Source: Marinobacter szutsaonensis (lineage in GTDB: Bacteria > Pseudomonadota > Gammaproteobacteria > Pseudomonadales > Oleiphilaceae). From it: a stretch of 64,000 nt of DNA. Both the position numbers and the translations under genes were made by a program. Below, one piece after another: positions 15,656-24,752 of this stretch. The stretch covers positions 1,302,001 to 1,366,000 of the forward strand of contig NZ_BAAAFC010000001.1 in assembly GCF_039523335.1 (NCBI RefSeq). The letters run 5' to 3'. The notes below the pieces were generated by a model, which was given only the letters and a program-made list of their open reading frames with translations, searched no databases and was not told where the DNA came from. Each line of letters starts with the position of its first letter. Position 1 is the first letter of the stretch.

Positions 15656-16305
15656 GTTCCCGAAACATTATTCTCCAGCGCCTGCGCAACCGCACCGGTG
15701 GCGAACTGACCGCCCCGGCATGCGACTTCTCGGTGCTGAAGCGTCCGGACTGGAGTACCGCCGAACGGATCGAGCTGTTCGAGAAGATGATCGAATCGGT
15801 CCATGGTGAGGTCCACCACTGCACCGCTGACACCTGGATCGAACGGCTGGCCGAGGTGCTTGATACCCGGGGTGCCCGAAACCTGATGATCCCGAAGCAG
15901 CACGCCATCGGGCAGGCGATCAAGGCTTCCGAGCGCACGGACCTGCCGGAACTGCTGCTCTATGACGAACCCATAGAAAGCTGGCAGCCCTACCTGTTCA
16001 ACGAGGTGGACGCCAGCATTACCTCCACCCGGGGTGGCATTGCCGAAACCGGCTCGCTGATCCTGTGGCCGACGCCGGACGAACCACGCCTCATGAGCCT
16101 GGTGCCGCCAGTGCACATTGCCGTGCTGAATGCCTCGGAAATCTACACCACGTTCCATGAAGCGATGACTTCCCAGGGCTGGGCCTCTGGCATGCCGACC
16201 AATGCGCTGTTAATCTCTGGGCCTTCCAAAACCGCGGATATCGAGCAGACCCTGGCCTACGGTGTCCACGGCCCCAAAGAGCTGATTGTACTGGTTATAG
16301 AATGA
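15652..16305 (+). CDS. lutC: L-lactate oxidation complex subunit LutC (LldG)
   Basis: This 217-residue LUD-domain protein starts at a GTG that overlaps the lutB stop (GTGA). The conserved region ASITSTRGGIAETGSL and PPVHIAVL is the LUD core found in LutC and the LutB N-terminal domain. It completes the lactate oxidation complex. The next gene, an EamA transporter, overlaps its stop by 4 bp, so it is part of the same transcript. Confidence 0.93.
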   Translation: MSSRNIILQRLRNRTGGELTAPACDFSVLKRPDWSTAERIELFEKMIESVHGEVHHCTADTWIERLAEVLDTRGARNLMIPKQHAIGQAIKASERTDLPELLLYDEPIESWQPYLFNEVDASITSTRGGIAETGSLILWPTPDEPRLMSLVPPVHIAVLNASEIYTTFHEAMTSQGWASGMPTNALLISGPSKTADIEQTLAYGVHGPKELIVLVIE

Positions 16306-17255
16306 TCCAAGGCGCACTGCTGATCGCCCTGGCGGCCTTGCTGTGGGCGACCACAGGCATTGTCGCCAAATTCCTGTTTACCGGCACCGAGCTGGAACCC
16401 ATTACTCTGGGCTTTCTGCGCCTGGCGGTGGCGTTGCCGTTTTTCTGGCTGCTGATGCGGCGGGAACAAGCACAACTCAAGCGCAACCACCCCGACGAGC
16501 GGGTACCCGGAAGCTCCTTGCGACACCTGGGGCTCAAGGCAATGCTGCCCCTGGCGGCCCTCGGCCTGTTCCAGGCGTTCTACCAGGGCAGCTACCTGCT
16601 GGCTGTGGACCTGACCGGCGCCGGCATAGCCACCCTGATCGCCCTGTGCCTGCCGCCGGTTCTGGTGGCGATCACCGCCGCGCCCCTGCTCGGCGAGAAA
16701 CCCGGGCTGTTGACCATCCTGTCACTGATCGCCGCCATTGCGGGCACCGCCATGCTGGTGCTGAGCGACATGGACACCAGCGGCACTCTGCGCCTGGCCG
16801 GTATCCTGATGGCCTTGCTGGCCGCCTGTGTCTATACCGGCTTCACCCTCACCAGCCGGTATAGCTCCGCAGGCACACCGGTGTTCACCACGGCCTTCAT
16901 CTGCTTCTTTACCGCGGCGCTGATCCTGCTGCCGGTGGTGGCCGCTACCGGAGGCTTTGCCGGCCTGGAAACCCTGGCGCTCAAGCACTGGCTGATGGTG
17001 ACCTACATTGGCGTGGTGCCGACCTGCATCGGTTATGTGAGCTTTTTCACCGGCATGAAAACCACGCCCGCGACGCTTTCAAGCATCATCGTGACGCTGG
17101 AACCGCTGTTCGTGGCCTTGCTGGCCTGGGTATTCCTGGGAGAGGTGTTGGGGCCGATCGGCATTACGGGCGCCCTGATCCTGACGGCGGCGGTGATCGT
17201 CGCCTCCAGATTTGGTGGGAAACCCGCCGCCGGACAGGCTTCCGACGGCGGCTGA
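16302..17255 (+). CDS. EamA/DMT-family membrane transporter
   Basis: This 317-residue inner-membrane protein has ten hydrophobic segments arranged as two EamA repeats (about 1-150 and 160-300). The repeats include LIALAALLWATTGIVAKFLF and the C-terminal LEPLFVALLAWVFLGEVLG, the most conserved part of the family. It overlaps lutC by ATGA, so it is co-transcribed with lactate oxidation. Export of an organic or amino acid is the usual role of the family; a link to lactate or pyruvate metabolism is inferred from position only. Confidence 0.85.
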   Translation: MIQGALLIALAALLWATTGIVAKFLFTGTELEPITLGFLRLAVALPFFWLLMRREQAQLKRNHPDERVPGSSLRHLGLKAMLPLAALGLFQAFYQGSYLLAVDLTGAGIATLIALCLPPVLVAITAAPLLGEKPGLLTILSLIAAIAGTAMLVLSDMDTSGTLRLAGILMALLAACVYTGFTLTSRYSSAGTPVFTTAFICFFTAALILLPVVAATGGFAGLETLALKHWLMVTYIGVVPTCIGYVSFFTGMKTTPATLSSIIVTLEPLFVALLAWVFLGEVLGPIGITGALILTAAVIVASRFGGKPAAGQASDGG

Positions 17256-17267
17256 TCAAATGGACGT

Positions 17268-17816
17268 TCAGTCGTCCTTCTGCTGCTTGGCGAGCATGTC
17301 CGGCTGCAGGATCTCGATCCAGTAGCCGTCCGGATCCTTGATGAAGGCCAGGCCTTTCATCTTGCCGTCATCCGGCTTCTTCACAAACTCGACACCCAGT
17401 TTCTCGAAACGGTCCGAAGCGGCGTACACATCCGGTACGGCGATGCCGATATGACCAAAGCCCTGGGGCTCGTCGTTGCCGTTGTGGTAGGCGAAATCGT
17501 TGTCGTCCTCGGTGCCCCAGTTGTGGGTCAGCTCAAGCATCGCCTCACGGCCGAAGGTGTAGGTGGTGCGGTGGGCATCGTCGTTCGGGACGAACTGGGC
17601 CGAGCGGTCATCCAGGTAACCCAGGAAGTACAGGGTGAATTTCATCTCCGGGAAATCCAGCTTGCGGATGAGGTGCATCCCCAGAACGCGGGTGTAAAAG
17701 TCCATTGAGCGCTCGGGTTCCTTGATGCGCATCATGGTCTGATTGAAGACATAGCCTTCTGTCTCGGGAACGGGCGCGTCGTACAGGCCGGGGGCCTCTT
17801 CGAAATGCTTGGGCAT
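17268..17816 (-). CDS. gloA: Lactoylglutathione lyase (glyoxalase I)
   Basis: This 182-residue enzyme has the VOC fold: [19 protein letters not shown], then [21 protein letters not shown] and YWIEILQP. The four metal ligands Gln, Glu, His, Glu are all present. The longer loop ([15 protein letters not shown]) places it in the class resembling the eukaryotic zinc enzyme rather than E. coli GloA (135 residues). It isomerises the glutathione-methylglyoxal adduct. The start at 17816 is preferred because AAGGGA lies 7 bp upstream; an ATG two codons earlier touches the Shine-Dalgarno. It is convergent with the EamA gene, with 12 bp between stops. Confidence 0.93.
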   Translation of the reverse strand: MPKHFEEAPGLYDAPVPETEGYVFNQTMMRIKEPERSMDFYTRVLGMHLIRKLDFPEMKFTLYFLGYLDDRSAQFVPNDDAHRTTYTFGREAMLELTHNWGTEDDNDFAYHNGNDEPQGFGHIGIAVPDVYAASDRFEKLGVEFVKKPDDGKMKGLAFIKDPDGYWIEILQPDMLAKQQKDD

Positions 17817-18057
17817 GGTCATTTCCCTTTTGGTTCAGAGAATTCAAACTTTATACCTGCGTGCGTTTCAATCGGATTTCAAGGGGCGGCGCCGGATCCA
17901 GCCCGGACAATGAAACAGCTATTCGGGATCTGTATCACAGACAGGCAACCTTCCGGACTCTAATGTAACAGTCTGTAACCTTTAATCGCCGCATTGATTC
18001 AGGTGTCCCTGCGGCCCGGATAACAACAAGAATCCGTCGTACAACATCGGGGCGCTC

Positions 18058-19080
18058 ATGATTCCATCTCTCCTGACCCAGTTTTCAACGCCGCGCAGGT
18101 GCTTTCCCCTTTTGATGCTTGCGATGGCGTTGCCCGCTTCGGCACTCGCTGAATTCCGAAAACTCGATGAGACCAGCCTGTCGGCAGTGACCGGTCAGGC
18201 CGGAGTCACCATCGAGCTGGAAACCAAAATCACCATGGACAGCCTTACCTGGACCGATGAAGGTGCCCTGAGCGTTAACGGACTGCGGCTCTCCGGCCAG
18301 AACGACACCGTGCTGGACAACATGAAACTGACCCTCGATATCGCCGGTGATGGCGAGGTGTTGGAGCATGGCTTCTCGGAGATTGCCCGACGAGCGAATG
18401 CGGGCCTGCTGGCCCCGAGTGATCCGGATGTGGCCGAGGCCCTGGCCACCTACTCGGTGAATGGCGAGTTCGGCAAACAGTTCGACAGCGGCGACCTGGT
18501 GATTCACCTGGGCGCCATTGATTACGGCGATCCAACCAGTCTCAGTGATTACCTGCAGGCGGTGGATTTCGAACTGGCCGTGGACAGCATCGTGACGTCC
18601 GGCACCGAAGGCAGCGCCACGCTGTTCTCGGATGTGTTACTCCAGGGTTACGTTGGGCCCACGGACCTGGTAATCCGGAACCAGGGCGGCAATACCCGAA
18701 CGCTGGCCAACGGCAACGTGGTGTCCGGTTCGGAATTGCAGCTGGACACCCACTTCGAGATCACCGATGGCCATCTGAACTGGGACGCCGCCGACCTGAT
18801 CCTGCTGTTCAACTTCGCGGCGGTCGGTATTGAAGGCTTGCAGATCCACAACAGGCGCGGGGACGACACCCTGGGGCATTTCGGGATGGCTCACGCGACA
18901 GCAAAGCTTTCCCGGGGCACCAGCGCTGCCTCCGGAGTGGAGGGGCTGTCGGTACATGAGGTCGAGTTCCGCGCGGACATCGACATGCCGATCTTCCGGA
19001 TTGGCGGCACCAGCATCGGCAGTGTCCAGTTCACGGACTTTGCCATCACGGACACCACCATGATGGTATATGGCCACTAA
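18058..19080 (+). CDS. Secreted protein of unknown function, DUF6160-like
   Basis: This 340-residue protein has a signal peptide ending near ALAEF (residue 31-33). The motif FRKLDETSLSAVTGQAGVTI follows, typical of a family of exported proteins I associate with DUF6160. The remainder is beta-rich, with alternating D/N-rich strands, and has no cysteine or catalytic motif that I recognise. It has its own 235-bp upstream region with a TGTAAC direct repeat (17964 and 17974). Surface or periplasmic location is likely; function is unknown. Confidence 0.6.
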   Translation: MIPSLLTQFSTPRRCFPLLMLAMALPASALAEFRKLDETSLSAVTGQAGVTIELETKITMDSLTWTDEGALSVNGLRLSGQNDTVLDNMKLTLDIAGDGEVLEHGFSEIARRANAGLLAPSDPDVAEALATYSVNGEFGKQFDSGDLVIHLGAIDYGDPTSLSDYLQAVDFELAVDSIVTSGTEGSATLFSDVLLQGYVGPTDLVIRNQGGNTRTLANGNVVSGSELQLDTHFEITDGHLNWDAADLILLFNFAAVGIEGLQIHNRRGDDTLGHFGMAHATAKLSRGTSAASGVEGLSVHEVEFRADIDMPIFRIGGTSIGSVQFTDFAITDTTMMVYGH

Positions 19081-19145
19081 GGCACCACTGGACAACTACT
19101 GCCACTTCCCCTGTAAACTGCCCGTCTCACTCTGACGGGCAGCCC

Positions 19146-20204
19146 ATGACAGACTCAACGGACATCGATTACGAGAGCGGGACCTCCTGGCGAAGACTCG
19201 GTTTCTTCAGCCTGATCTTTGTCGCCCTGACCGCTGCCGGGCTTTACACCGTCTATCACCAGTTCGCCGACCGCAGCATTACCTTCGACACCCGGCTCAT
19301 CGCACCAGAGAGCCTGCTGGCCTTCGGCGCCCTGCTGCTGGTGTATTTCCTGTCTGACGGGCTGAGGCTCTACTACACATTGCGTGCCCTGGACCACAAA
19401 CTGCCGTTCCGGATCATGTTCAAGCTGGTGTTCATCAACCTGTTTTTCTCGAACGTGACGCCCATGGCCACCGGCGGGGGCTTTGCCCAGATCTGGTATC
19501 TCACCCACCACGGCGTCCCCGTGGGGCGGGCCACTGCGGCGACCACCATTCGCACCGTACTGGCAGTGATCTTCATCTTTTCGCTGACCCCGGTTTTCCT
19601 GTTTACCCTCAAAGCTCTGGAAGATCACACCATCTCCGGGGAAATCGGCACCGCCCTGGCGGTGTTTATCACTCTCTACCTGGGTTTCTTTATCGTCCTG
19701 CTGTTCCGGACCCGGTGGCTTATCCTGCCGCTGAGCAAGCTCATCAGCCTGCTCAGGCGGGCGCACCTGATCGGCGCACGGCGTCATGACCGCTGGCAGT
19801 TCAAGTGCCGCCGGGAGATGCTGAGGTTCTCATTCAGCTTCAACGATTACATCGAGGGCCGGCCGCTGTTCGTGCTGCTGTCGATCTTCTTCACCGCCAC
19901 CTTCCTGCTGAGCCTGTTCAGTTTTCCGGCCCTGCTCATTCACAGCCTGGGCTACGAAGTAGACTACCTGGTGACGGTCGGGCTGCTCGTGGTGACCACT
20001 TTCATCATGTATTTCTCACCCACCCCTGGCGCCTCAGGCATCTCCGAGGGGGTGTTTGGCAGTTTCTTTCGGGATATATTGTCCGGTAATCACCTGGTTC
20101 TGGTCACCATCGGCTGGCGCTTCCTGACCATCTACCTGGGCATGATTGTCGGGCTGCTTGTCCTCCAGAGGGAACTCACCAAAGACCGCAGGAGATCCGG
20201 ATGA
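19146..20204 (+). CDS. Lysylphosphatidylglycerol-synthase TM-region family membrane protein
   Basis: This 352-residue integral membrane protein has about eight segments, and the family motifs NVTPMATGGGFAQIWYL and FSPTPGASGISEGVFGSFF. These resemble the flippase-like N-terminal domain of MprF and the AglD/UPF0104 proteins, without any aminoacyl-transferase domain. It overlaps the next gene by 4 bp (ATGA). That gene is a phosphoesterase-glycosyltransferase fusion, so flipping of a glycosylated lipid made by the partner is a reasonable inference. Confidence 0.8.
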   Translation: MTDSTDIDYESGTSWRRLGFFSLIFVALTAAGLYTVYHQFADRSITFDTRLIAPESLLAFGALLLVYFLSDGLRLYYTLRALDHKLPFRIMFKLVFINLFFSNVTPMATGGGFAQIWYLTHHGVPVGRATAATTIRTVLAVIFIFSLTPVFLFTLKALEDHTISGEIGTALAVFITLYLGFFIVLLFRTRWLILPLSKLISLLRRAHLIGARRHDRWQFKCRREMLRFSFSFNDYIEGRPLFVLLSIFFTATFLLSLFSFPALLIHSLGYEVDYLVTVGLLVVTTFIMYFSPTPGASGISEGVFGSFFRDILSGNHLVLVTIGWRFLTIYLGMIVGLLVLQRELTKDRRRSG

Positions 20205-22462
20205 TCTTCCGAAACCCGCTCAAGCTGTTGTTCTACCTGTGCCTGCTGATCGTCGTCCTGCTGGTAGGCTACAAGACCTACCTGAACCTGTTCATGCAGG
20301 ATTTCAACAGCCTGCACAGCACCCAGGTGGAGCGCATCCACGAGCGGGTGAAGCCCGGCGAAGCAGTAAACTTTGCCGTGGTCGGCAACATCAATAATTC
20401 CATCGGCATTTTCGAGGAACGGATTATTCCCGAGCTGAACAGCTCCGGCCTGGATTTCATGGTGTCCGCTGGCAACGCCGTCAGTGGTGGCGGCGAGGAC
20501 AAGTACCGGGCTCTGTATGGCACCCTGAGCCATCTGCAGATCCCCTACCTGCTCACCTTCGGTGCCCACGAATTCGACAACTTCGGCAGTTTTCGCTTCT
20601 ACGACCATTTCGGCCCACACTTCTACAGCATCCGCACCGGCAACGCTCGGCTGATCTTCCTGGACAGCACCGGCAAGACCCCCTGGCAGTGGCAGATCCG
20701 CTGGCTCAGCGACCTGCTCACCCAGGACACCAGCAACGCCCGCATCCTGTTCATCGGCCATCCACCGCTGGAGCCGGAGCAAAACCCGCTGTTCGACCAG
20801 GAAGACGACTACCTGCAGCCACCGGAATTCCGGGAAGCTCTGCTTGAGCTGATCGACAGCCAGGGCATCGACATGGTGTTCTCCTCGAACCTCTCCGTCT
20901 TTGCCGAGCAGGAACGGAATGGCACCGAGTTCATCACCACCGGCGGGGCTGGCGGCCTGGTCCTCAATAACGAGAGCAGCTTCTATCACTACGTGCAAGT
21001 GAGTGTGACCGCGGATGGTGACGTATCCCATAGCCTGCAGCGACTGGAAGTCGGACAGCATCCGGTGTGGAGCACCCTGGAGAGCCTCTGGTTCTTTATC
21101 TACTCACTGTTCTACACCGGCTACCTCAACTTCATCCTGATTGTTGCCGTGTTTGCGGCCATTACCATCAAGCTTTACCAAATCATCTTCATCGGCAAGG
21201 ACTACTACCCGGACTATGACCTGGACCCCGCCCCCTGGCTCGAAAAATCGCTGCGGGTAGCCATGTTCACCAACAACTACCTGCCCTTCATCGGGGGCGT
21301 GCCCATCTCCATCGAGCGTTTGCGACAAGGGCTGGTTAAACTCGGGGATAGCCCACTCATCGTCGCCCCGGGCTACAAGGACCAGCCCGACCACGAGGAA
21401 TCCGTTTTGCGGGTAGCCTCCCTGCTGACCATGGGCAAGAACCGGGAATTCCGCCTGGCCAACATCTTCCAGCCAAGGATCCGGGCGCAGGTAAAGGCGT
21501 TTCGGCCTGATATCATCCACGTACACCACCCGTTCTGGCTCGGCAGCCTCGGCCTGTTCATCGCCCGCACTCTCAAGGTCCCGGCCGTCTACACCTATCA
21601 CACCCGGCTGGAGCACTACGCGCACTTCGTACCGCTGCCGGGCATGCTGTTCCGGAACCTGATCTCCCACGCCCTGATCAAACACTTCGCCAACAAGTGC
21701 GACGGCGTCATCGTGCCCACCTACTCCACCGAGGAATACCTACGCATGATCGGGGTGAAGACCCCCACCTTCGTGCAGCCGACGGGCATCGAATACCAGA
21801 AATTCCAGGAAGTGAACCCGGAAGACGTGGACAAGCTGCGCAAGGAACTCGGGATCACCGACGAGAAAATCTTCGTCAGCGTCTCGCGTCTGTCCAATGA
21901 AAAGAACATCGACTTCATGATCGAAGCCATCGACGCCCTGCGCCAACAAACGGAGGTGCCGTTCCGCTTCCTGATGATCGGCGACGGCCACCAGAGAGAC
22001 CGGCTCCAGAAAAAAATCGAAAGCCTGGGCCTGGAGAAACACTTCACACTTGTCGGTGCCGTACCACCCGATGAGATGGTCCTGTGGTACCACCTGGGCG
22101 ACGCTTTCCTGTTCGCCTCCAAATCGGAAACCCAGGGCATGGTCATCCTCGAAGCCATGGCCGCCGGCCTTCCGGTGGTCGCCGTACGTTCCAGCGGCAT
22201 CGACGATGTGGTGCGGCACGGGTTCAACGGCTTCAAGACACCGGAAAAGCAGGACCAGTGGGTTGCCAAGGTGAAAGAGCTGTTGGAAGACGACAAACTG
22301 CGGGGAACTCTGTCAAGCAACGCTCTGGAGTTTGCGGCTGATTTCTCAGTGGAACAGTTCGCCAAGGACGTCCGCAATATTTACGCCAGCACTCTCGCCC
22401 TGGTGGAAAAAAAGCGTCATCAACACCCGATCAGCGGACTGCCAAGGTCTGGGGAGGACTAG
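20201..22462 (+). CDS. Fusion of a membrane metallophosphoesterase and a GT4 glycosyltransferase
   Basis: The protein has 753 residues. An N-terminal membrane anchor (about 8-28) precedes a calcineurin-like phosphoesterase region (about 55-290: NFAVVGNINNS, SAGNAV, GAHEFDN, FIGHPP). Several canonical metal-ligand positions look altered (GN and GAHEFD where GD and GNHD are usual). A second membrane segment lies near 305-330, then a GT4 glycosyltransferase (about 345-735: MFTNNYLPFIGGVPISIERL, HVHHPFWLGSLG, ETQGMVILEAMAAGLPVVA). The second half resembles alpha-glucosyl or mannosyl transferases of glycolipid synthesis. Coupled to the upstream flippase-like gene. The stop codon lies in the first bases of a long palindrome. 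Confidence 0.8.
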   Translation: MIFRNPLKLLFYLCLLIVVLLVGYKTYLNLFMQDFNSLHSTQVERIHERVKPGEAVNFAVVGNINNSIGIFEERIIPELNSSGLDFMVSAGNAVSGGGEDKYRALYGTLSHLQIPYLLTFGAHEFDNFGSFRFYDHFGPHFYSIRTGNARLIFLDSTGKTPWQWQIRWLSDLLTQDTSNARILFIGHPPLEPEQNPLFDQEDDYLQPPEFREALLELIDSQGIDMVFSSNLSVFAEQERNGTEFITTGGAGGLVLNNESSFYHYVQVSVTADGDVSHSLQRLEVGQHPVWSTLESLWFFIYSLFYTGYLNFILIVAVFAAITIKLYQIIFIGKDYYPDYDLDPAPWLEKSLRVAMFTNNYLPFIGGVPISIERLRQGLVKLGDSPLIVAPGYKDQPDHEESVLRVASLLTMGKNREFRLANIFQPRIRAQVKAFRPDIIHVHHPFWLGSLGLFIARTLKVPAVYTYHTRLEHYAHFVPLPGMLFRNLISHALIKHFANKCDGVIVPTYSTEEYLRMIGVKTPTFVQPTGIEYQKFQEVNPEDVDKLRKELGITDEKIFVSVSRLSNEKNIDFMIEAIDALRQQTEVPFRFLMIGDGHQRDRLQKKIESLGLEKHFTLVGAVPPDEMVLWYHLGDAFLFASKSETQGMVILEAMAAGLPVVAVRSSGIDDVVRHGFNGFKTPEKQDQWVAKVKELLEDDKLRGTLSSNALEFAADFSVEQFAKDVRNIYASTLALVEKKRHQHPISGLPRSGED

Positions 22463-22642
22463 CGGGTCAGGGGTTCCAGAATCGTGCGGAGCCATGGGAG
22501 GAGCGCGAAAGCGCTTCACGGGCAGGCCAAGGACGGCCTGCCCAGGACCCTCACTGCGACGCAGGAGCATTTAGCAGTGAGGGGCGGAGCCGAGCGTACA
22601 GGGACGTATTCACAGCGTATTCTGGAACCCTTGACCCGCTAG
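22459..22642 (+). repeat. Long palindrome P1 with GGA-loop hairpins
   Basis: The outer arms 22459-22482 and 22619-22642 pair over 24 nt with a single G-T exception. Inside are a perfect hairpin 22521-22542 (loop AAGGAC), a 10-bp stem 22548-22583 whose loop holds GCAGGAGC, and GTACAGGGACGTA near 22597-22609. The GGA strand is the same as the upstream gene, whose TAG stop is part of the left arm. It is 184 bp, the longest of the family, apparently with an inserted extra hairpin. Confidence 0.8.
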
Positions 22643-22743
22643 TCCGACCTCACCCCAAGGTTTAGGAAGTTTCGAGAAAAGGCTGATCGAGCTAGACTGA
22701 AATCACGTATTACAAGTGACGTTTTAACAACCGGAGACAACAC

Positions 22744-23691
22744 GTGAGCGGCATCCCCGTCGGAATCAGCACTTGCCTGCTCGGCAAAGAAGTCCGCCAT
22801 GACGGCGGCCACAAGCATTCCCGTTACTGCACCCAGGTACTGTCCAAGCATTTCGAATTCCGATCCATCTGCCCCGAACTGGAAGCCGGCCTTGGCGTTC
22901 CTCGTCCGGCGATTCATTTGCGGGAGTACCCCGATGGCATCCGACTGATCGACACCAAAGGCACCGCTGATCATACCGATGAAATGAACGCCTTTATCGA
23001 GCGGATCATGCCGACCCTTGCAGACCTCCGCGGTTACATCCTCATGGCCAAATCACCGAGCTGTGGCATGGAGCGCATCAAGGTCCACAACGAAGAAGGC
23101 CGGGTAACCCGCCGGGACGGCCGCGGCCTGTTCGCCGAGGCGCTGATGCGCGCCTACCCGCTGATGCCGGTGGAAGAGGAAGGCCGGCTGAACGATGACA
23201 TGCTGCGTGAGAACTTCATCGAACGGGTCTTCGCCTACGACGACTGGATGCAGAATGTGGACGGCGACAAGCTGAGCGCCCAGGCGCTGATCGAATTCCA
23301 CACCCGGCACAAATTCCAGCTGCTGGCGCACTCGGAAAAGATCTACCGCCAGCTCGGCCCGCTGCTGAGCGACCTGAAGTCGGAGCCGCTGGAAAGCATC
23401 GCGGACAAATACATTCACCTGCTCATGGAAGCCATGAGCCAGAAAGTCAGCCGCGGCTCCCACATGAACGCCATGATGCACCTGCTTGGCTACCTCAAGG
23501 ACTCCATGCACGCCGAGGACAAGAAGGTCTTGCTGGAGCAGATGGAAGCCTACCAGCGCGGGGAGGTCCCCCTCGTGGTCCCCATGACCCTGCTGCGCAT
23601 GGCCCAGCGCCGGGAGCCGGTGGATTATCTTCATGTGCAGAAGTATTTGACGCCATACCCGGATGAGTTGGGGTTGCGGAATAACGTCTGA
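22744..23691 (+). CDS. DUF523 and DUF1722 domain protein (YbgA-like)
   Basis: This 315-residue protein starts at a GTG after CGGAGA. The N-terminal DUF523 half (about 5-150) has GISTCLLGKEVRHDGGHK, CPELEAGLGVPRP and KSPSCGMERIKV, with conserved cysteines suggestive of metal or thiol chemistry. The C-terminal DUF1722 half (about 195-305) resembles E. coli YbgA. Such two-domain proteins are often near photolyase genes; none is seen here. DUF523 is now linked to thiouracil desulfidase-type activity in some members; I would not assign that here. Confidence 0.85.
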   Translation: MSGIPVGISTCLLGKEVRHDGGHKHSRYCTQVLSKHFEFRSICPELEAGLGVPRPAIHLREYPDGIRLIDTKGTADHTDEMNAFIERIMPTLADLRGYILMAKSPSCGMERIKVHNEEGRVTRRDGRGLFAEALMRAYPLMPVEEEGRLNDDMLRENFIERVFAYDDWMQNVDGDKLSAQALIEFHTRHKFQLLAHSEKIYRQLGPLLSDLKSEPLESIADKYIHLLMEAMSQKVSRGSHMNAMMHLLGYLKDSMHAEDKKVLLEQMEAYQRGEVPLVVPMTLLRMAQRREPVDYLHVQKYLTPYPDELGLRNNV

Positions 23692-23702
23692 AGGCTGAAA
23701 GA

Positions 23703-23978
23703 GGGGTCAGATGAAAGCACAGGGGTCTGATGAAGACCTTCATCTGACCCCAACTTGATTTGAAATGCTCCAAGTCTATGAAGACGGGGTCTGATGAAAT
23801 CCTTCATCTGACCCCATTTTTGTGAAGAAGGGGTCAGAAGAAAGCTTTCTTCAGACCCCGGAGCATGGCGCAATTCGAGGAGTTAGACGGGGTCTGATGA
23901 ACGCTTTCATCTGACCCCACTTTCACATCGCCCCCCAGTTATGAAAAAGGGGTCAGAAGAAGGCTTTCTTCAGACCCC
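23703..23978. repeat. 30-bp palindromic repeat cluster C (5 copies and one half copy)
   Basis: A half copy (GGGGTCAGATGAAAGC) lies at 23703-23718. Full copies lie at 23722-23751, 23786-23815, 23830-23859, 23889-23918 and 23949-23978. Subtypes are ATGA, ATGA, AAGA, ATGA, AAGA. Polarity is forward, forward, reverse, forward, reverse, the only cluster that departs from the reverse-then-forward order. It fills the 307-bp space between two convergent genes, and nothing else is visible there. Confidence 0.9.
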
Positions 23979-23998
23979 GCGGGGCATCGCGGTTTCCG

Positions 23999-24730
23999 TC
24001 AAAATCCGTACAACAGGGACAGCGAGGTCTCCGTATCCATCCTCTCCGCCCCCTCCGGCGGGTCAGACACATGCTTGACCCGGAACGCCACCTTCATCGA
24101 CAGATTTCCCACCACGGTCGACTGCAACGAAGTCTCGGATTCACTGACGGTGTTGTTGTCATCCAGGCCAATCTCGGTACTCAGCTTCTGACGAAACAGT
24201 GAGTTCTCGGACAGCGCATAATCGAAATGCCCCGCCAGCCGGGCGATGGCCTCTTCCTCGGCATTCTGCCCGTCGGCATTGGGCTCGTTCAGCCGGTTGT
24301 AGCGATAACCGGCACCGGCGGAGAGGTCCAGGAAGGAGCGCTCCCCGGATTCCCAGACCCGGTGGCCGTAACCGGTTGTGGCGGTGGACTCGAAGTCGTA
24401 TCCGGAGAAGCGGTCGTCCTCGTAGGAGCCCCGCAGGAACCAGAACTGGCGCTCGGCGAACTTGTAGTCCGTCTGCGCCGTTGCCTTGTACTCCTCGGTT
24501 GTGGTTTCACCCTCGGCTTCGGAGTACTTCGAGCTTAGTTCGCCGGTATTTCGCCACTTTTCGATTTCATGGATCAGGGCCAGCCGACCGTTAACATTGG
24601 CTTCCTCGGAATTACCCGAGGTCACCAGCACGCCCAGTTCGGCCTCGCCTTCCCAGTCCGAGGCATCTTGTGCCTGCACGAACGGCGCAAATGCCGTGAG
24701 CGTTACTGCGACTGCGTGTCTGAACCCCAT
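23999..24730 (-). CDS. DUF481 (YdiY-like) outer membrane protein
   Basis: This 243-residue protein has a signal peptide (MGFRHAVAVTLTAFAPFVQA) followed by EGEAELGVLVTSGNSEEANVNG, the DUF481 opening. A series of amphipathic beta strands follows, ending in an aromatic residue (SLSLLYGF), as in outer-membrane barrels. It resembles the salt-stress-induced YdiY family. The start at 24730 follows AGGAGG by 7 bp; the frame continues upstream but the signal peptide marks the true start. Confidence 0.85.
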   Translation of the reverse strand: MGFRHAVAVTLTAFAPFVQAQDASDWEGEAELGVLVTSGNSEEANVNGRLALIHEIEKWRNTGELSSKYSEAEGETTTEEYKATAQTDYKFAERQFWFLRGSYEDDRFSGYDFESTATTGYGHRVWESGERSFLDLSAGAGYRYNRLNEPNADGQNAEEEAIARLAGHFDYALSENSLFRQKLSTEIGLDDNNTVSESETSLQSTVVGNLSMKVAFRVKHVSDPPEGAERMDTETSLSLLYGF

Positions 24731-24752
24731 GAAACCTCCTGTCGATTGAATA

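Noticed and set aside
17964..17979. Direct repeat TGTAAC-N4-TGTAAC upstream of the DUF6160-like gene as a Pho box
   Set aside because: The repeat period is 10 rather than 11 bp and the sequence does not fit CTGTCAT; no known factor could be assigned.
23703..23978. Repeat-spacer look of the 30-bp clusters as CRISPR arrays
   Set aside because: The repeats are perfect palindromes of two subtypes in both polarities, spacer lengths vary from 14 to about 56 bp, spacers share wording between clusters, and there are no cas genes.
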